64,000 nucleotides of DNA from Anthopleura xanthogrammica (Eukaryota; Cnidaria; Anthozoa; Actiniaria; Actiniidae): assembly GCA_964019055.1 (NCBI GenBank), contig OZ025221.1, forward strand, positions 5,844,968 to 5,908,967. Direction: 5' to 3'. The position numbers were made by a program, and so were the translations under genes. Below are positions 11,801 through 24,200 of this stretch, piece by piece; position 1 is the first letter of the stretch, and each line of letters opens with the position of its first letter. The notes under the pieces were generated by a model, which made no database searches, was not told where the DNA came from, and saw only the letters and a program-made list of their open reading frames with translations.

Positions 11801-14800
11801 GATTTTGGATTGCATGCATGCTGAAAACATCTGAGAAAATCTTCATGAATTATCTATCATTTGTTACCGTCTTAGGCCCGGTTTAGACGTAGAATTTCAC
11901 GTGTACCGAATCTGATGCAAATCAGTGAACTCAAACAATAGGTTTTGCTCATTGGCATTAGATTCGGCACATGTGAAATTCGACGTCTAAACCGGGCCTT
12001 ACTGATATGTGCGCTACTTTGTATTTTTAACAGTGGAACTTTCCTTACGCGATGATCACAAGAACTGCGGCGGCGGCGCTCGCTGCAGGATGTACAGTCA
12101 TCATCAAACCCTCTGAGGAAACACCTCTCTGTGCTTTGGCCTTACAACAGGTAAACAATCACTTTGCGATCCCGCTAAGTTCCCTTCAAATTATAGTACA
12201 AACGTACGGTATTGACTTACAGCTCGTTCACAGTACGATGCCGGTCGCCTAATATTGAAATGGCTTCTCATAAGAATGGTTGTTATTTGAGTAGGAAACA
12301 TACAGTATATACTCACTGACTCACACCATGTAAGGCACGTCAGTTGTTTTACGATTGCAACACACAAACTATCATTTGTTTGAGTACTTTTGAGTGTTAC
12401 ATTAACTTAATCAATCAATCCATTTTATATAATTTACATGCAAACAAGACTTACAGTTGAAATGTTTCTTGTATACGATGCTCTTCTCTTATACTCTTCC
12501 ATTGGACACCCTAAGTAGCTCATGTCATGTCATACCTCCATTCATACTTCTTTCTCATCGTTCCTGACGATTTTTGTAAGTAGTTTCACTTGTTTTAATA
12601 GTTGGCTGAAGAAGCTGGTTTCCCGCCAGGAGTCGTCAACACCCTCACGTGTTCACGTAACCATGCCAACTCCCTTACAGACGTGGTCCTTCGAAGTGAC
12701 CTTGTATCGAAGTTATCTTTCACTGGTTCCACGGCTACCGGAAAGGTATTCTTTGCTGACCAGCTAGAGCGCAGGCTCTAATGATGATTAGTGAGAGCCT
12801 GCGCTCCGTTTGATCAGCGGAGCTTTCGTCAACTTTCATGATCCAATTTTTGAGTATACAAACGGGGGAGGAACTTGGGGTATCAAAGGGCGGGGATGCT
12901 CTTCGTACATTTTAGTGTTCCAGATCTGTGATTTGGTGCCTCTTAGGTTATCACGAACCTTAAACATTAAAGGACCACCAGAGAGTAAGTCGTTACCTCT
13001 TAGGGTGTTTTTCAGGAAATAGGACACCCGAGATTCGATACTGACACCATTAGTTGCTACGCCCACCTAGACAGGACTCCGTAACCTTTTAGGGGTCATT
13101 TTCAAAATTTCCGAATCGCACCCCCAGCCATTTACATATATACCTTTCCACATGCAGTTACTCTTGTCCAAGTGTGTGGATACAGTGAAGAAAGTCTCAC
13201 TGGAGCTTGGAGGAGTCAACGCTTTTATTGTCTTCAACTCGGCTGATTTAGACCAGGCTGTCAAGGGAGCTATAGCCAGCAAACACCGCAACACCTCACA
13301 GGTAGACCATCTGAACCTCTCGTAAACGACCATTTTGGTGTCTTTATGACTGGTCGCTTATGAGAGGTTTGACGTCATATGTTGGAATAATTTGGTGCTC
13401 TCAAAAATTGTTATTGCTCATATTATAGTTTTTTCGGACTGATTCCTTAGGGTTGTGCACACACAACGCTTCCTCCCCTATTAAAAGCGTTGCGTGACGA
13501 CCCTCGTCCCTAAACCAGCAGGTTCTCCGTAGCTTAGTCGTCACGCAACCTTATATATATTTTTCGTTTCGTCTATACTTTCGTTAGGCTTGCGTCGCAC
13601 CAAACAGAATTCTTGTACAAGACGGTGTTTATGACGAGTTTGCTCAACGTTTGGCCGAAGCCATGGACAAGCAGTTGAAAATTGGCGATGGAATGGACAA
13701 AGAATCCAACCAGGGACCTCTTATCAACCAGATGGCCGTAGAAAAGGTGAGAGCAACCCAAACTATGATAATGTACGGTAGTACGTTATCTTGATCCGTC
13801 GAAGTTTCTATGCAATCTCTACATTTTCAAGGTGTCAGGTACCGTGATCCCTCCCCATTCACGGTGCCGAAATTTCCTTTCCAGATCTACTGTAATAAAC
13901 CAAGAGAGCATAAATAGAAATATGCTCTCTTGAATAAACCACTTTTAAGCGGACACCCTTCATTAAGCGAACACCAGGCAAGATCCCGAAGGTGTCTGCT
14001 TATCCGAAGTATCACAGAAGCAGACGTCAAGCAAGGAGCCACTGTACTTTGATTTTCATGCCCTCTTAGGAGTGGAGCAGAAAGAGACCCCCCTCCCCTA
14101 TAGAAAGTCTACGCTGAATATTATCCTGATCGTAAGGAATTGATTCAATCCTGTAGGTTGAGAGGCATATAGCTGATGCCCTTTCAAAAGGAGCCAAACT
14201 TCTTCGTGGTGGACGCCGCCATCAGTTGGGGCAGACGTATTTTGAATCTACTCTTCTCGTTGATGTTACCAAGGATATGCTTGTATGTAAAGAAGAGACA
14301 TTTGGCCCTGTGGCTCCACTGATCAGGTATGTCGCCCAGGGCACGGTAACGGTACTGGAAACAACCTCTGAGCTGAAAGGGAGAGACCCAACAAACTCTA
14401 CTATTACAGGGTTCCCACGGTCAGGGAATTCTGAATATTTTTCAAGAACTGGAAATTGTCAGGAATTTTGATTTTGGTCAGTGAATTTTTGCAATTTACC
14501 CAAAAATCAGTGTAAAGTCAGGGGATTCCTGACAGCCTTCACGAAACCGTTTTTTTTTAATTCGGAATTTTTAGTTGGGCTTCCTCTGGTCGCACTACTA
14601 CAAAAATATATTTTTTCGTAAAATAAGTGCACAGTGTAGCGAGGGAATTTGTTTTTTTTCGGTCAGGGAATTGTATTTTATGCCGAGTCCAGAACTCACA
14701 GTTACAAGTAATTTGTATATTAATTGCATTTGTTCGTGTGTTCTTAGATTCAAGACTGAGGAAGAAGCTATTACTCTGGCAAATGCAACGACTACTGGAC

Positions 14801-15255
14801 TATCAGGTAATTAACTGAGCAGCCGCAACAGTTGCAGCAATAACAACATAACTATAACAGCGATAACAGTAGCAACATCAAAACTGAAAACAGTACTAGC
14901 AGCAGCAACAGCACAAACAACAGCAGCAACGGCACAAACAACAGCAGCAACAACAGTAGTAGCAACAACTGCAGCAATATAACAACAACAACAGCAACCA
15001 AGAATCAGCAATCCATTCCATTTTTTTCTATTCTACTTTTCAGGATATTTTTACTCTCAAGACTACAGTCAAATCTGGCGGGTGGCTGAAGCAATCGAGG
15101 CGGGAATCATCGGTGTCAACGAAGGAAATATCGTGTCTGAGATCCATCCCCATGGAGGGTTCAAACAGTCAGGTCTTGGTCGAGAAGGATCCAAATACGG
15201 CCTAGAGGAATATCTAGAGACAAAGTATATATGTATGGGTGGTATCACAGAGTGA
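8844..15255 (+). CDS. ALDH5A1: Succinate-semialdehyde dehydrogenase (ALDH5A1 type), mitochondrial
   Basis: NAD-dependent oxidation of succinate semialdehyde to succinate, the second step of the GABA shunt. Ten exons: 8844-9110, 10799-10882, 11383-11553, 12034-12150, 12602-12745, 13158-13301, 13588-13746, 14157-14326, 14748-14806, 15044-15255; 508 residues from the ATG at 8844. An in-frame ATG at 8877 also works. Either start gives a basic, Arg/Lys-containing leader consistent with mitochondrial import. Marks: YIGGKW near 35; WNFP at 175-178; KPSEETP from Lys199; FTGSTATGK at 253-261; SLELGG with base Glu277; catalytic Cys311 in [16 protein letters not shown]; and [27 protein letters not shown] at the end. 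Mammalian SSADH has a second Cys two residues after the catalytic one (redox switch); here that position is Ala313. AATAAA follows at 15537. Confidence 0.95.
9328..9748. mobile_element. MITE-like inverted repeat in SSADH intron 1
   Basis: ACTACTTCGACGATGCGGCG with GGCCATCTTG (about 9328-9358) is mirrored at about 9713-9745. Between the arms are a G-homopolymer (9410-9425) and the word GCATTATGGGGCGTC. No coding capacity. Confidence 0.6.
9779..10659. mobile_element. 880-bp foldback element in SSADH intron 1
   Basis: Very long inverted repeats. The left arm 9779-10020 (AGTCAGGTCTGTTAGC, TGCACTTTTGAGTACAAG, CCAAACTTGGCACAAA, GATATCTCTTTTTGTTGCAG) is mirrored at about 10360-10659 in reverse order. 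Arms of about 250-300 bp flank about 340 bp of unique DNA. No ORF resembles a transposase, so it looks non-autonomous. Confidence 0.75.
11873..12000. mobile_element. Short palindromic MITE upstream of SSADH exon 4
   Basis: TAGGCCCGGTTTAGACGT with GAATTTCACGTG at 11873-11904 is mirrored by CACATGTGAAATTCGACGTC and TAAACCGGGCC at 11966-11998. It ends about 35 bp before the acceptor of exon 12034-12150. Confidence 0.8.
14812..14995. repeat. Imperfect CAA/CAG/ACA-rich microsatellite in SSADH intron 9
   Basis: About 180 bases of AGCAGCAACA, ACAACAGCAGCAAC and similar words, lying directly after the donor of exon 14748-14806. Simple-sequence expansion; translations are low complexity and not credible as protein. 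Confidence 0.8.
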
Positions 15256-16918
15256 TCTGTATACGTTGTATGCATGGGAAAATAGGCAACAGTCGTATTA
15301 AAAAAGGGGAAACACCCCTCCTTGTTTACTTTCTCCTGCTACACAGAGGTTTGTTTATGTAGCAACAGCACGAAATATCATACCAAGCCCAGCACTAGAG
15401 AGAGGGTCAGTGACATCCAGCGGAGGAGGTGGGGTGGTAATCCCCTTTTTAAATTTACTGTTCAAAAAGTTTTCGTCCTTTCGCTCCTTCCCCCACCCCG
15501 ACCCCCACAACCAACACCGCAATGGTATTTCTTGTAAATAAAGAAACAAATTAGAATTTAATCTTCTTTTTTTCCTACTTAAAAATAATAACAACGATCA
15601 CCCGATATGCATAAGAGGTAGTTAAGAATAATTGAAAAGAATAGTAAAGATAGAAAAAACCTGTTTTCTTGTCGTTCTTTTTTAACAGAAAGAATAAGCT
15701 TTCCACCTAGTGTCACTAAACACTTACCCATAATAGACCGACAAATTTAGCCCAATACCAGAACGTACTACGCGCACGTCTCTATACTGTGATCCACACA
15801 CTGTTCAAAATTCTATTGTTCTAGACGATTCTGTCTCCCTCTTAAACAAGCCGTCATAAGTATAGCAATGTTTTTCGAGAATTTAGTGCTTGCATCTAAT
15901 GTACTCTATAATACGAATTCACCAAAGTATTTTTGATACGATTTCGATTTAAAGTCTATAAGCCATTGAAAATAAGAAACCTAGTTTGCCGTGGAACGTT
16001 TGGTATCTATGAGTTCACTCGCAGCGTTGTTCATGGTATCAAGAACGATATCGAGGTGTTTTTGACCAAAAATGAGGGCTGGACGGAACCTGATAGTACT
16101 TGTGCCACAACCATCCATGTCCACGCCTAGAGAAAAACAAAAATGTTGAAACTAAATCGGTGTGGTATGATTGGGAAACAGGGTGGTGATTTCCTAGCCT
16201 TGCTGTGCCGTGTGGCGTCGCGTCGCAAACGTATCAGATTGGTGGATTTTTTTCACCTGGCAGCCATGTTGACTGTATAATAGAAAATATATTGCGTGTA
16301 ATAGTTTATCAAGGTTTTTTTGCACGAATCATCACGCTAGCTGACTGGTAAGAGTCCCAATATACACTAGTGAAGTCAGTCGTGAGTATAGTCAGAATAA
16401 AATATTTTGCTCGGATGATTTTATCAATGTTTTCTGGCGGCCGCTTGTCACTCTAAGGGCGTGGACACAATGCAATGTTGTTTGGAGAAGATCGCGTCCA
16501 CACATGCAACATTGCACGTCACGTTACCAAAAGTAGACGTTGTAGTGGTGGTGGACAGAGCGCAATCTTCCCCGCATGCTACAATGCATCGTGTGTCCAC
16601 TTGTGAAAGGTCGCAACATACGGAAGCATCGAGGACGCCGAAACGATGGTGCGAACATGTTTTCAAAACGATTTTTCATGTGCGCGCGCCGTCGTCCCCT
16701 TATCATACTATTATGCTATTAAATTCCCTATTAACCAGGGTAACTGAGTTACTACAGGGAACCTGTACCTCTATTCCTTGCAAGAGACAAGAACTTTGTC
16801 CTCGTATCCGCATCACAAACATCAAAAGCGCAAAACGTTCCAACTCCACGCATTCGGGAAAAAAGATCGGGATATCTATCCTGTTGCAAAAAAAAGGAAA
16901 ATAAATAAGACTCTGACC
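15256..16918. other. Intergenic spacer after SSADH
   Basis: Contains the SSADH 3' end with a poly(A) signal AATAAA at 15537-15542, and a small inverted-repeat element at 16453-16606 (GGCGTGGACACAATGCAATG mirrored by ATGCATCGTGTGTCCAC). A 65-codon ORF at 15933-16130 (+) matches nothing I recognise. I searched the reverse strand here for the two missing last exons of ABAT-2 and saw nothing like RGQGTFC or IRFRP. Confidence 0.5.
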
Positions 16919-17962
16919 GCTATAAAGTGACCACTGTCTATTATGCAGCCAACCTCTATAAAGTGACCACTGTCTATTATGCAGCCAACCTCTATAAAGT
17001 GACCACTGTCTATTATGCAGTCAACCTCTATAAAGTGACCACTGTCTATTATGCAGTCAACCTCTATGAAGTGACCACTGTGTATTATGCAGCCAACCTC
17101 TATAAAGTGACCACTGTCTATTATGCAGTCAACCTCTATGAAGTGACCACTGTCTATTAGGCAGCCAACCTCTATAAAGTGACCACTGTGTATTATGCAG
17201 CCAACCTCTATAAAGTGACCACTGTCTATTATGCAGCCAACCTCTATAAAGTGACCACTGTCTATTATGCAGTCAACCTCTATAAAGTGACCACTGTCTA
17301 TTATGCAGTCAACCTCTATGAAGTGACCACTGTGTATTATGCAGCCAACCTCTATAAAGTGACCACTGTCTATTATGCAGTCAACCTCTATGAAGTGACC
17401 ACTGTCTATTAGGCAGCCAACCTCTATAAAGTGACCACTGTGTATTATGCAGCCAACCTCTATAAAGTGACCACTGTCTATTATGCAGTCAACCTCTATG
17501 AAGTGACCACTGTCTATTATGCAGCCAACCTCTATGAAGTGACCACTGTCTATTATGCAGCCAACCTCTATAAAGTGACCACTGTCTATTATGCAGCCAA
17601 CCTCTATGAAGTGACCACTGTCTATTATGCAGCCAACCTCTATAAAGTGACCACTGTCTATTATGCAGCCAACCTCTATGAAGTGACCACTGTCTATTAT
17701 GCAGTCAACCTCTATAAAGTGACCACTGTCTATTATGCAGCCAACCTCTATGAAGTGACCACTGTCTATTATGCAGCCAACCTCTATAAAGTGACCACTG
17801 TCTATTATGCAGCCAACCTCTATAAAGTGACCACTGTCTATTATGCAGCCAACCTCTATAAAGTGACCACTGTCTATTATGCAGTCAACCTCTATAAAGT
17901 GACCACTGTCTATTATGCAGCCAACCTCTATAAAGTGACCACTGTCTATTATGCAGCCAACT
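16919..17962 (+). repeat. 36-bp minisatellite, about 29 units, with a 252-bp higher-order repeat
   Basis: The unit is GCAGCCAACCTCTATAAAGT plus GACCACTGTCTATTAT, with variant positions (AGCC/AGTC, ATAAAG/ATGAAG, GTCTAT/GTGTAT, TAT/TAG). Because 36 is a multiple of three, the plus strand stays open and reads AANLYKVTTVYY repeats, interrupted by TAG at about 17158 and 17410. The variant pattern of the first seven units (16927-17178) is repeated exactly in the next seven (17179-17430). This is satellite DNA, not a gene. Confidence 0.95.
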
Positions 17963-18223
17963 TCTACTGGATTGTGTTCCCCAAAAGGAATTATGGGTCA
18001 CCTATTTTTGGTTAGGATTTTCCAAGCAGGGACATGCTAATCAAAATACAATGTCGAATACTCAATTCTGATTGGTTGACCTTGATTGTTTTCTGAAAGT
18101 CAACTCAGCTGATAAGCTCCAACCATGATTATTCCACCAACCCATATTAAGCGACCCACTTGATAAGGATGGTAGCTTGATATAAGTTTGACTGCATTCT
18201 ATAGAATCCTATATATATATTAC

Positions 18224-21200
18224 CTGTAGATCTCCGAGTCCTTCCATCAACTTTTTCCCCATGTTATAAGTGTTGGTTACAAGATCATCCCTTTCAATAA
18301 TCTTAATAACTTCGCGTAGGACAACCAACTTGTTTGGGTCACCCATCCAAGTGTTGAAGATACGGAATGGCTGTGAAAGAATAAAACCATGAAATAAGAA
18401 TGTATATGGGGAGAAAGGAGGGAATGAGGAAGGGGAATTTGGTTTAATGATTGGCTGAGAGAATTTAGGAAAAATTGATATTCGACTCTGGATTTCTTCC
18501 CTCTGCAAAACCCAACACACCAATTTCCCATTCGATCTGTAAGTTAGCTGTTATCGATCTGCTAACGCTATAGTGAGTGAGTCGAGCTAGTGACAGCTAG
18601 TGACACATTTGCATATTCAGACCTCTCAAAATAATTCGTTTCTATGCTTTGCGTATCCACGAGTTAAAATTGCTGCATGTAATAATGCCTTAGAGGGTAC
18701 ACTGATGAATGGCTGCATAGAATCTTATTACCAAGATGTTTGCACAAAAAAGGTTATGCTCAAGCTGTTAAGGTTTGCCGAGTTTGGTGAATTTATGCTG
18801 ACTGAGACGCAAGGTGAAATAACTTCCAGCAAACTTACAGCATCTGGTCGGAATTCAGTTTTATGATAGTATCCACCAGTGCTCATCTTCTTGGAGAAAG
18901 TCACAATATCTGGGGGTGTATCAAGATTCCAGTACTCATGAGCCCTGTGAATAATATCAGACAAGACAATTCAGTAAATCACAAGAAACTTTAAAGGGGC
19001 ACTTGGATGAAAATCGATGAAAATTGGAAATACCTTGAAACTTGGTTAAACTTATCTATATGGCCCCAATAGTAGCCAAGCAACATATTTTCTTCACAGT
19101 CAAAATTGGCGGATAAAAATTATATATTTTTTTCAGCATCTACACCTACTTGAAAAAACGTTGTCATACAACATTTGAACATTTGTAGTTTCAAGATTAG
19201 GAATAAATTAAAAGTACAAAAGAAAGAGTTCTGCTTTAATGATCTTCTTTTGTACTTTTAATTTATTCCTAATCCACTAAACTACAAATGCTCAAATGTT
19301 GTATGACAACGTTCTTGCAAGTATAGGTGTAAATTGTGAGTAAATGACGTCATTTACTCAACCCTATTGTTCTTTTAGTTTTTAAACCAACATTTCTCAA
19401 CTGCAAGTGGCTTCCAGGCTAAAATTTTTGCCAATCTGGTTTTTATAATCATGATTGAGTCATATTATTCTTAAATACTTGAACTATTCAGACTTTCAAA
19501 AAATGGGGCGTTTTCATCCAAGTGCCCCTTTAAACATTCGATGTAATATCAACCAAGACATACTACATTATAATTACTAATAACAATAAACCAACCACTT
19601 AATAAAATTACTAAATTACTAGTTAGCTGAGTTTCGACTTACCAGAATTTTCCTGTTCCACCACATCCTGTCTGAACTTCATCTACGATGAAAGCTGTAC
19701 CCATCTAAAATGACAAGAGAAAGAGGCATCACTCTGACTGCCGCGTTAGAAACTGGAGGTCCATATATATGTTAGAGCAGTAGGTGAAGAGGTAGGTCCA
19801 AAGTCAGGAAATGAGGAAACTGGATAAACAAATCAAATCATAAGGAAAACAGATCATTCAATCAGAATGAATGGTGACACAGCTTTGAGCAGGGAATTTT
19901 ATATTCGTGCCTTGGTCTTGAAGTCATGATGAAGATAGGGCACACACACACACACACACACACACACATGGTGTAAAAGAACATACTTTGAGGGTTATAT
20001 TTATTGTCAATGCTGTTCTGCCAATAGCAAGAAGAGTGACAACCGAACAAGAGAACTAAAGTAGACTAAACTAAAAAAGTGCACACCCACCTCTTTACAG
20101 ATCGCTTGCAGTCCTTGAAAGAACATGGGTGAGGCATGATTATCACCTGGAAATGAAATATAATTCTTATTAAACTCTTTTGATGTCTTACTAACATGTC
20201 ACGCTCTATAGACATAAAAAAGGTTTGGCATGAGACCACCATGTCTATTCAAGCATGCATCATCATCTTGAACTTATTGGGGCGTCAGTAATGTAACATT
20301 TTCACATCCCAATGACGATGACAAACTTGAAGAAGACAACACAAGCTTGGAAAAATCATCTTGCGCCAACATGCTCACCCTTAACCAGTGTCATCTCTCT
20401 AAACTGGGCTATTATTTCCCCATGCACAGAATGCCTTTCTTGATTTGAGGTTTTTCTCCAGGTTCTCCAGTTTTCCTCCCTCCGCATGTATGAGGATGAT
20501 GTCCAGCCAAGCATGGGGAATAAAGAGTGAGTGTGGATGTCCTCACCCTTAAACCATGTCTATGCCTAATTTGTCTATTAGCTGCCCATGCAAGGCTAGG
20601 CCTACTCACCTCCTTCTGCTTGAATAGGTTCCACTATGAGAGCTGCTACATTCTTGCCAGCTTGATTCCATTCGTGAATTGTGTCAGATACCTGGGATTA
20701 CAACAAGTTAGTTTTATTATAAGACATGTTCAGAGGCTATAAAAAGATGTCTAAATAGACAGACAAACAGACAAATGGACAGACAGACAATGCAAAGAGA
20801 GATCAGATACTGCACTTACGATTTCTAAACAGCGTTTTTCTTCTGCTTCGTTCTCTGCTTTGAATTCTTCCAGAGGATACTTGAGTTTGGGGAATGGAGC
20901 AACAGGAAAATCAAAACAGGGCATATCAACCTTATGGATGGGCTTGGAACGGGTTAAGGTCAAAGCCCCTGCAAGGAAAACATGTACAACAGGTAAATAT
21001 CATATTATATCACAGTTTGCTCCACGTTATTAAACACTGTAACAACTTGGGTATAATGTGTTAGCACTTCACACCACATCAACTTTTTTCAGCTTCTCTT
21101 AATCAAGTTTTCAAAAGCCTGAGTTTGTATTTACTGAATGTTACCTGAAACAATAGATTTTCCTCACATAGCTAATTGAATCACATATTACAAGAATTTC

Positions 21201-24200
21201 AGGATAAGATAGTATATTTGTACTTATTTTGAATTTAAAGATTTGTATTTAAAAAAAATTTCTATGATGTGGGATAAAAATAGTTATAGAGGCTTTGCAC
21301 TATCATGTGATGGCAGCCATGACAGGAGGCAGAAACAATTCACCACTTTCACATTCCCATAATGCTTTGCATTTGGGGGGAGGGGGCAACAATAGCAAAA
21401 ATTATTTGAAAATTCAAAAGTTTTCTTGCAGATGCTGAGTATGCAAAAATGCAAAGCATTATGGGAATGTGAAAGTGGTGAATAGAGTCTTTTCCGGCTC
21501 CCCTGGGAAACTGAATTCTTTCTCATGTAAATCATATTAGACCAGATTCAATTGTTCCTGCCTCCTGTCATGGCTGCCATCACATGATGGTGCAAAGCCT
21601 GGGATATATATTCCATGCACGGTTCATACAGGATCCCCTGTGAGAATTTCCAAAACTTTCCAAAGCCTTTGATTTAAATTTCCAAAACCTGACACAAAGC
21701 GCGAAATTGAAGCCATTTAATCCATGGATCTGAAAGATTCAACATACATTTACAACGAAAACAATTCTTTGCAAGGTATAAGCCAGACAAGTTAAAAAAA
21801 ATCCAGAACTTTTCCATATAGCCTAGTGGACCATAAATCCATTTTCCAAAACTTTCTAGGTCCTGGAAAAATCCATTATCAATTTCCAAAACTTGCCAAG
21901 ATTTTCCCATATGAACCCTGTCTATGGTATATACCACTCCAAAGCATTGCAAAACTGGTATGTATCCCAGAAGTATTCTTTTTGATAAAATTAAAGTACC
22001 TATACCACCTCTGACAACACTATCAGACATATAGATTCTACATGAGGTGAGCTGTTCAAAAACAAAAAAAATTGTATAGTTTGAGTGATGCATCTTGACG
22101 TCAAAATAGCCATTTAATGTTTATTTGTTGTTCCTTGTAACTGGAAACACTGTCTGCTATGCGAAAACTAATTAGCAGTAGTTTTTATGAGAGCCATTGG
22201 TGAAACAGTGATGCTTTCCAAATTTAATTTATCTGTACCAGTGACGTTTTATATACTTAATGAACTTAATGTCACTATATTTTGATGTCACAGTCATTAG
22301 CATATGACAAGAAAAAACCTTAAGTTTATAACTTCAAGATGTATCACTCAAACCATATAATTTTGGTCACTCGATCAACAGCTCACCTTGTGTAGAATCT
22401 ATACTAAGAATATTGTCAGAGGTGGCATGGTATATAGAGCGTTTTCACTCACGTGACAAGGCGGCCATATTGGTATACCAAACAATAGAACAGTTTTCGC
22501 ATAAAAATAGAGTTCAATTCCCGGAGGATAGAAAACGTATTGTTTAGGTACACCAATATGGCCGCTCTGACGTCACATGAAAACGGCCTATTAGGCACTC
22601 TAAGGTCTTGGAAAATATACCTAAAGTTCTGCCATGAAATCCACCCTGAAATGAAAGAACGGTGTATTGGGTAGAGCCAGGGGCCTGAAATTTAAAAAAA
22701 GCAACAGATGTTGAAATTTTGAATAGGTTTCTCTAGGTTCTTCAGTTTTCATTGGCCCTGACTTAGGTTAGCCCACAGGTTGTTTAAGGGTTCAATAAAA
22801 TTTGTGTTAGTTTTTGTTACAGTATTAAAGCCTTACCTTTCCTAACAGGGAAGTCTCCAAATCTTCCTCCGTTGGATTAACACTTCCTCTCTCTCTGTTC
22901 TAATCAGAAACAAAATAATCAGAAGAGCGAGTACTAATATTGACTTAAGGTAGCTGCATGTGGAGTAGGATGATTTCTGAGTGTCTCATGCGATCAGCAG
23001 GGTCAGTTTCATGTGGACAACTTGTATAAAAGTGAGGAGTAACTTAAATGTAATGTAAAAATGTAATTTAACTTCGACTGAATATGCAGGGAATGATTGC
23101 TCAGTATGCTGAGCCAGAGGCTTATGACTAAATCACTTGAGATGCCAAATCAAATTGGAATAGCAAATGTGCATGAGCTCGAAATTATAGCACAAAGCAT
23201 GATGGGAAAGTGAGTTCTCGCGCTTTTTTGGCTCCTTTAAAAATTTATCTGACAATTTTTCCTTTGAAATTTTTTATGGAAATAAAAGGATTTCAGCAGA
23301 CCAAAATAACGAAGTGATTTTTTTCCGATAGTTCCTTTGATTTCCCTGTTACATTTTTAAAGAACTCACTTTCCCAGAGTGCTTTGTGAGCTTCGATGCA
23401 CATTGCCTAATAGGAGTTGATTTTTGAAGAGGGAGGAAAACCAGAGAAGCTGAAGAAAACCCCCAAAACACAGGAGAGAACCAACAAGCAACTCTACTCA
23501 CATGACACTGAGTCTGGGAATCGAACCTGGGTTGCATAAATTGGTTAGAGGCAGCATATTAAGTGCACCCCATAAATCTGAGCATGGATTAAGGTAGAGT
23601 TCAATACTTCATGTGTAGTGTAAAAGGAAGGAAGCTGATTTAAAATCATTGGGGCATTTAGGAAAGAAGCCAAGAGGACTACAGCCTCATTGATAAAGAT
23701 TTAAAATTTCTAAAGAACATTATGTGCAAGCATTGAGAGGATGATCCAGTGCTATCCCAAGTGCCTTTGCATGCTTATTATAGTTTTCTTTGATTTCAAC
23801 CCTGGTTTATGTGCATCTTTTTTGTGATGATACTTCTACTAATAATACTTTGTCTAATACTAAGGTGTTGCTTTAGCATTTCAACTAATTTGGCAAATAA
23901 AAATAGCCATCTATAGGATCTGTGCCGAACCTAGTATTACTCCAAATTACTCTAGTATTAATTATGATGAGTATCTCTAATTAAGTAAATGTTCAACTTG
24001 TTTAATGAACCCAACAGACGGACAGTGACTATACCTGAGTAGCGTATCCTAGATGGGGGTATACAATAGCTAAAGTGCAGCGTGTTCAAAACTCTGTCGC
24101 AGGGACAAGATTTTTCACAGAAATTCCACAGTACAAACAAGAGGAATTGTCGCAGCAACATGTCCCCACGTCATGTTACAGTGACTTGATCCCTAGTGTG

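Noticed and set aside
15933..16130. 65-codon plus-strand ORF between SSADH and the minisatellite
   Set aside because: No family motif, no splice context and no similarity I recognise; ORFs of this size are expected by chance.
16919..17962. CRISPR-like array
   Set aside because: Units are directly adjacent with no unique spacers, and the genome is eukaryotic.
16927..18015. ORFs of 77, 77 and 194 codons with AANLYKVTTVYY repeats
   Set aside because: 36-bp minisatellite in frame by period only; no start context, no splice partner, no known family.
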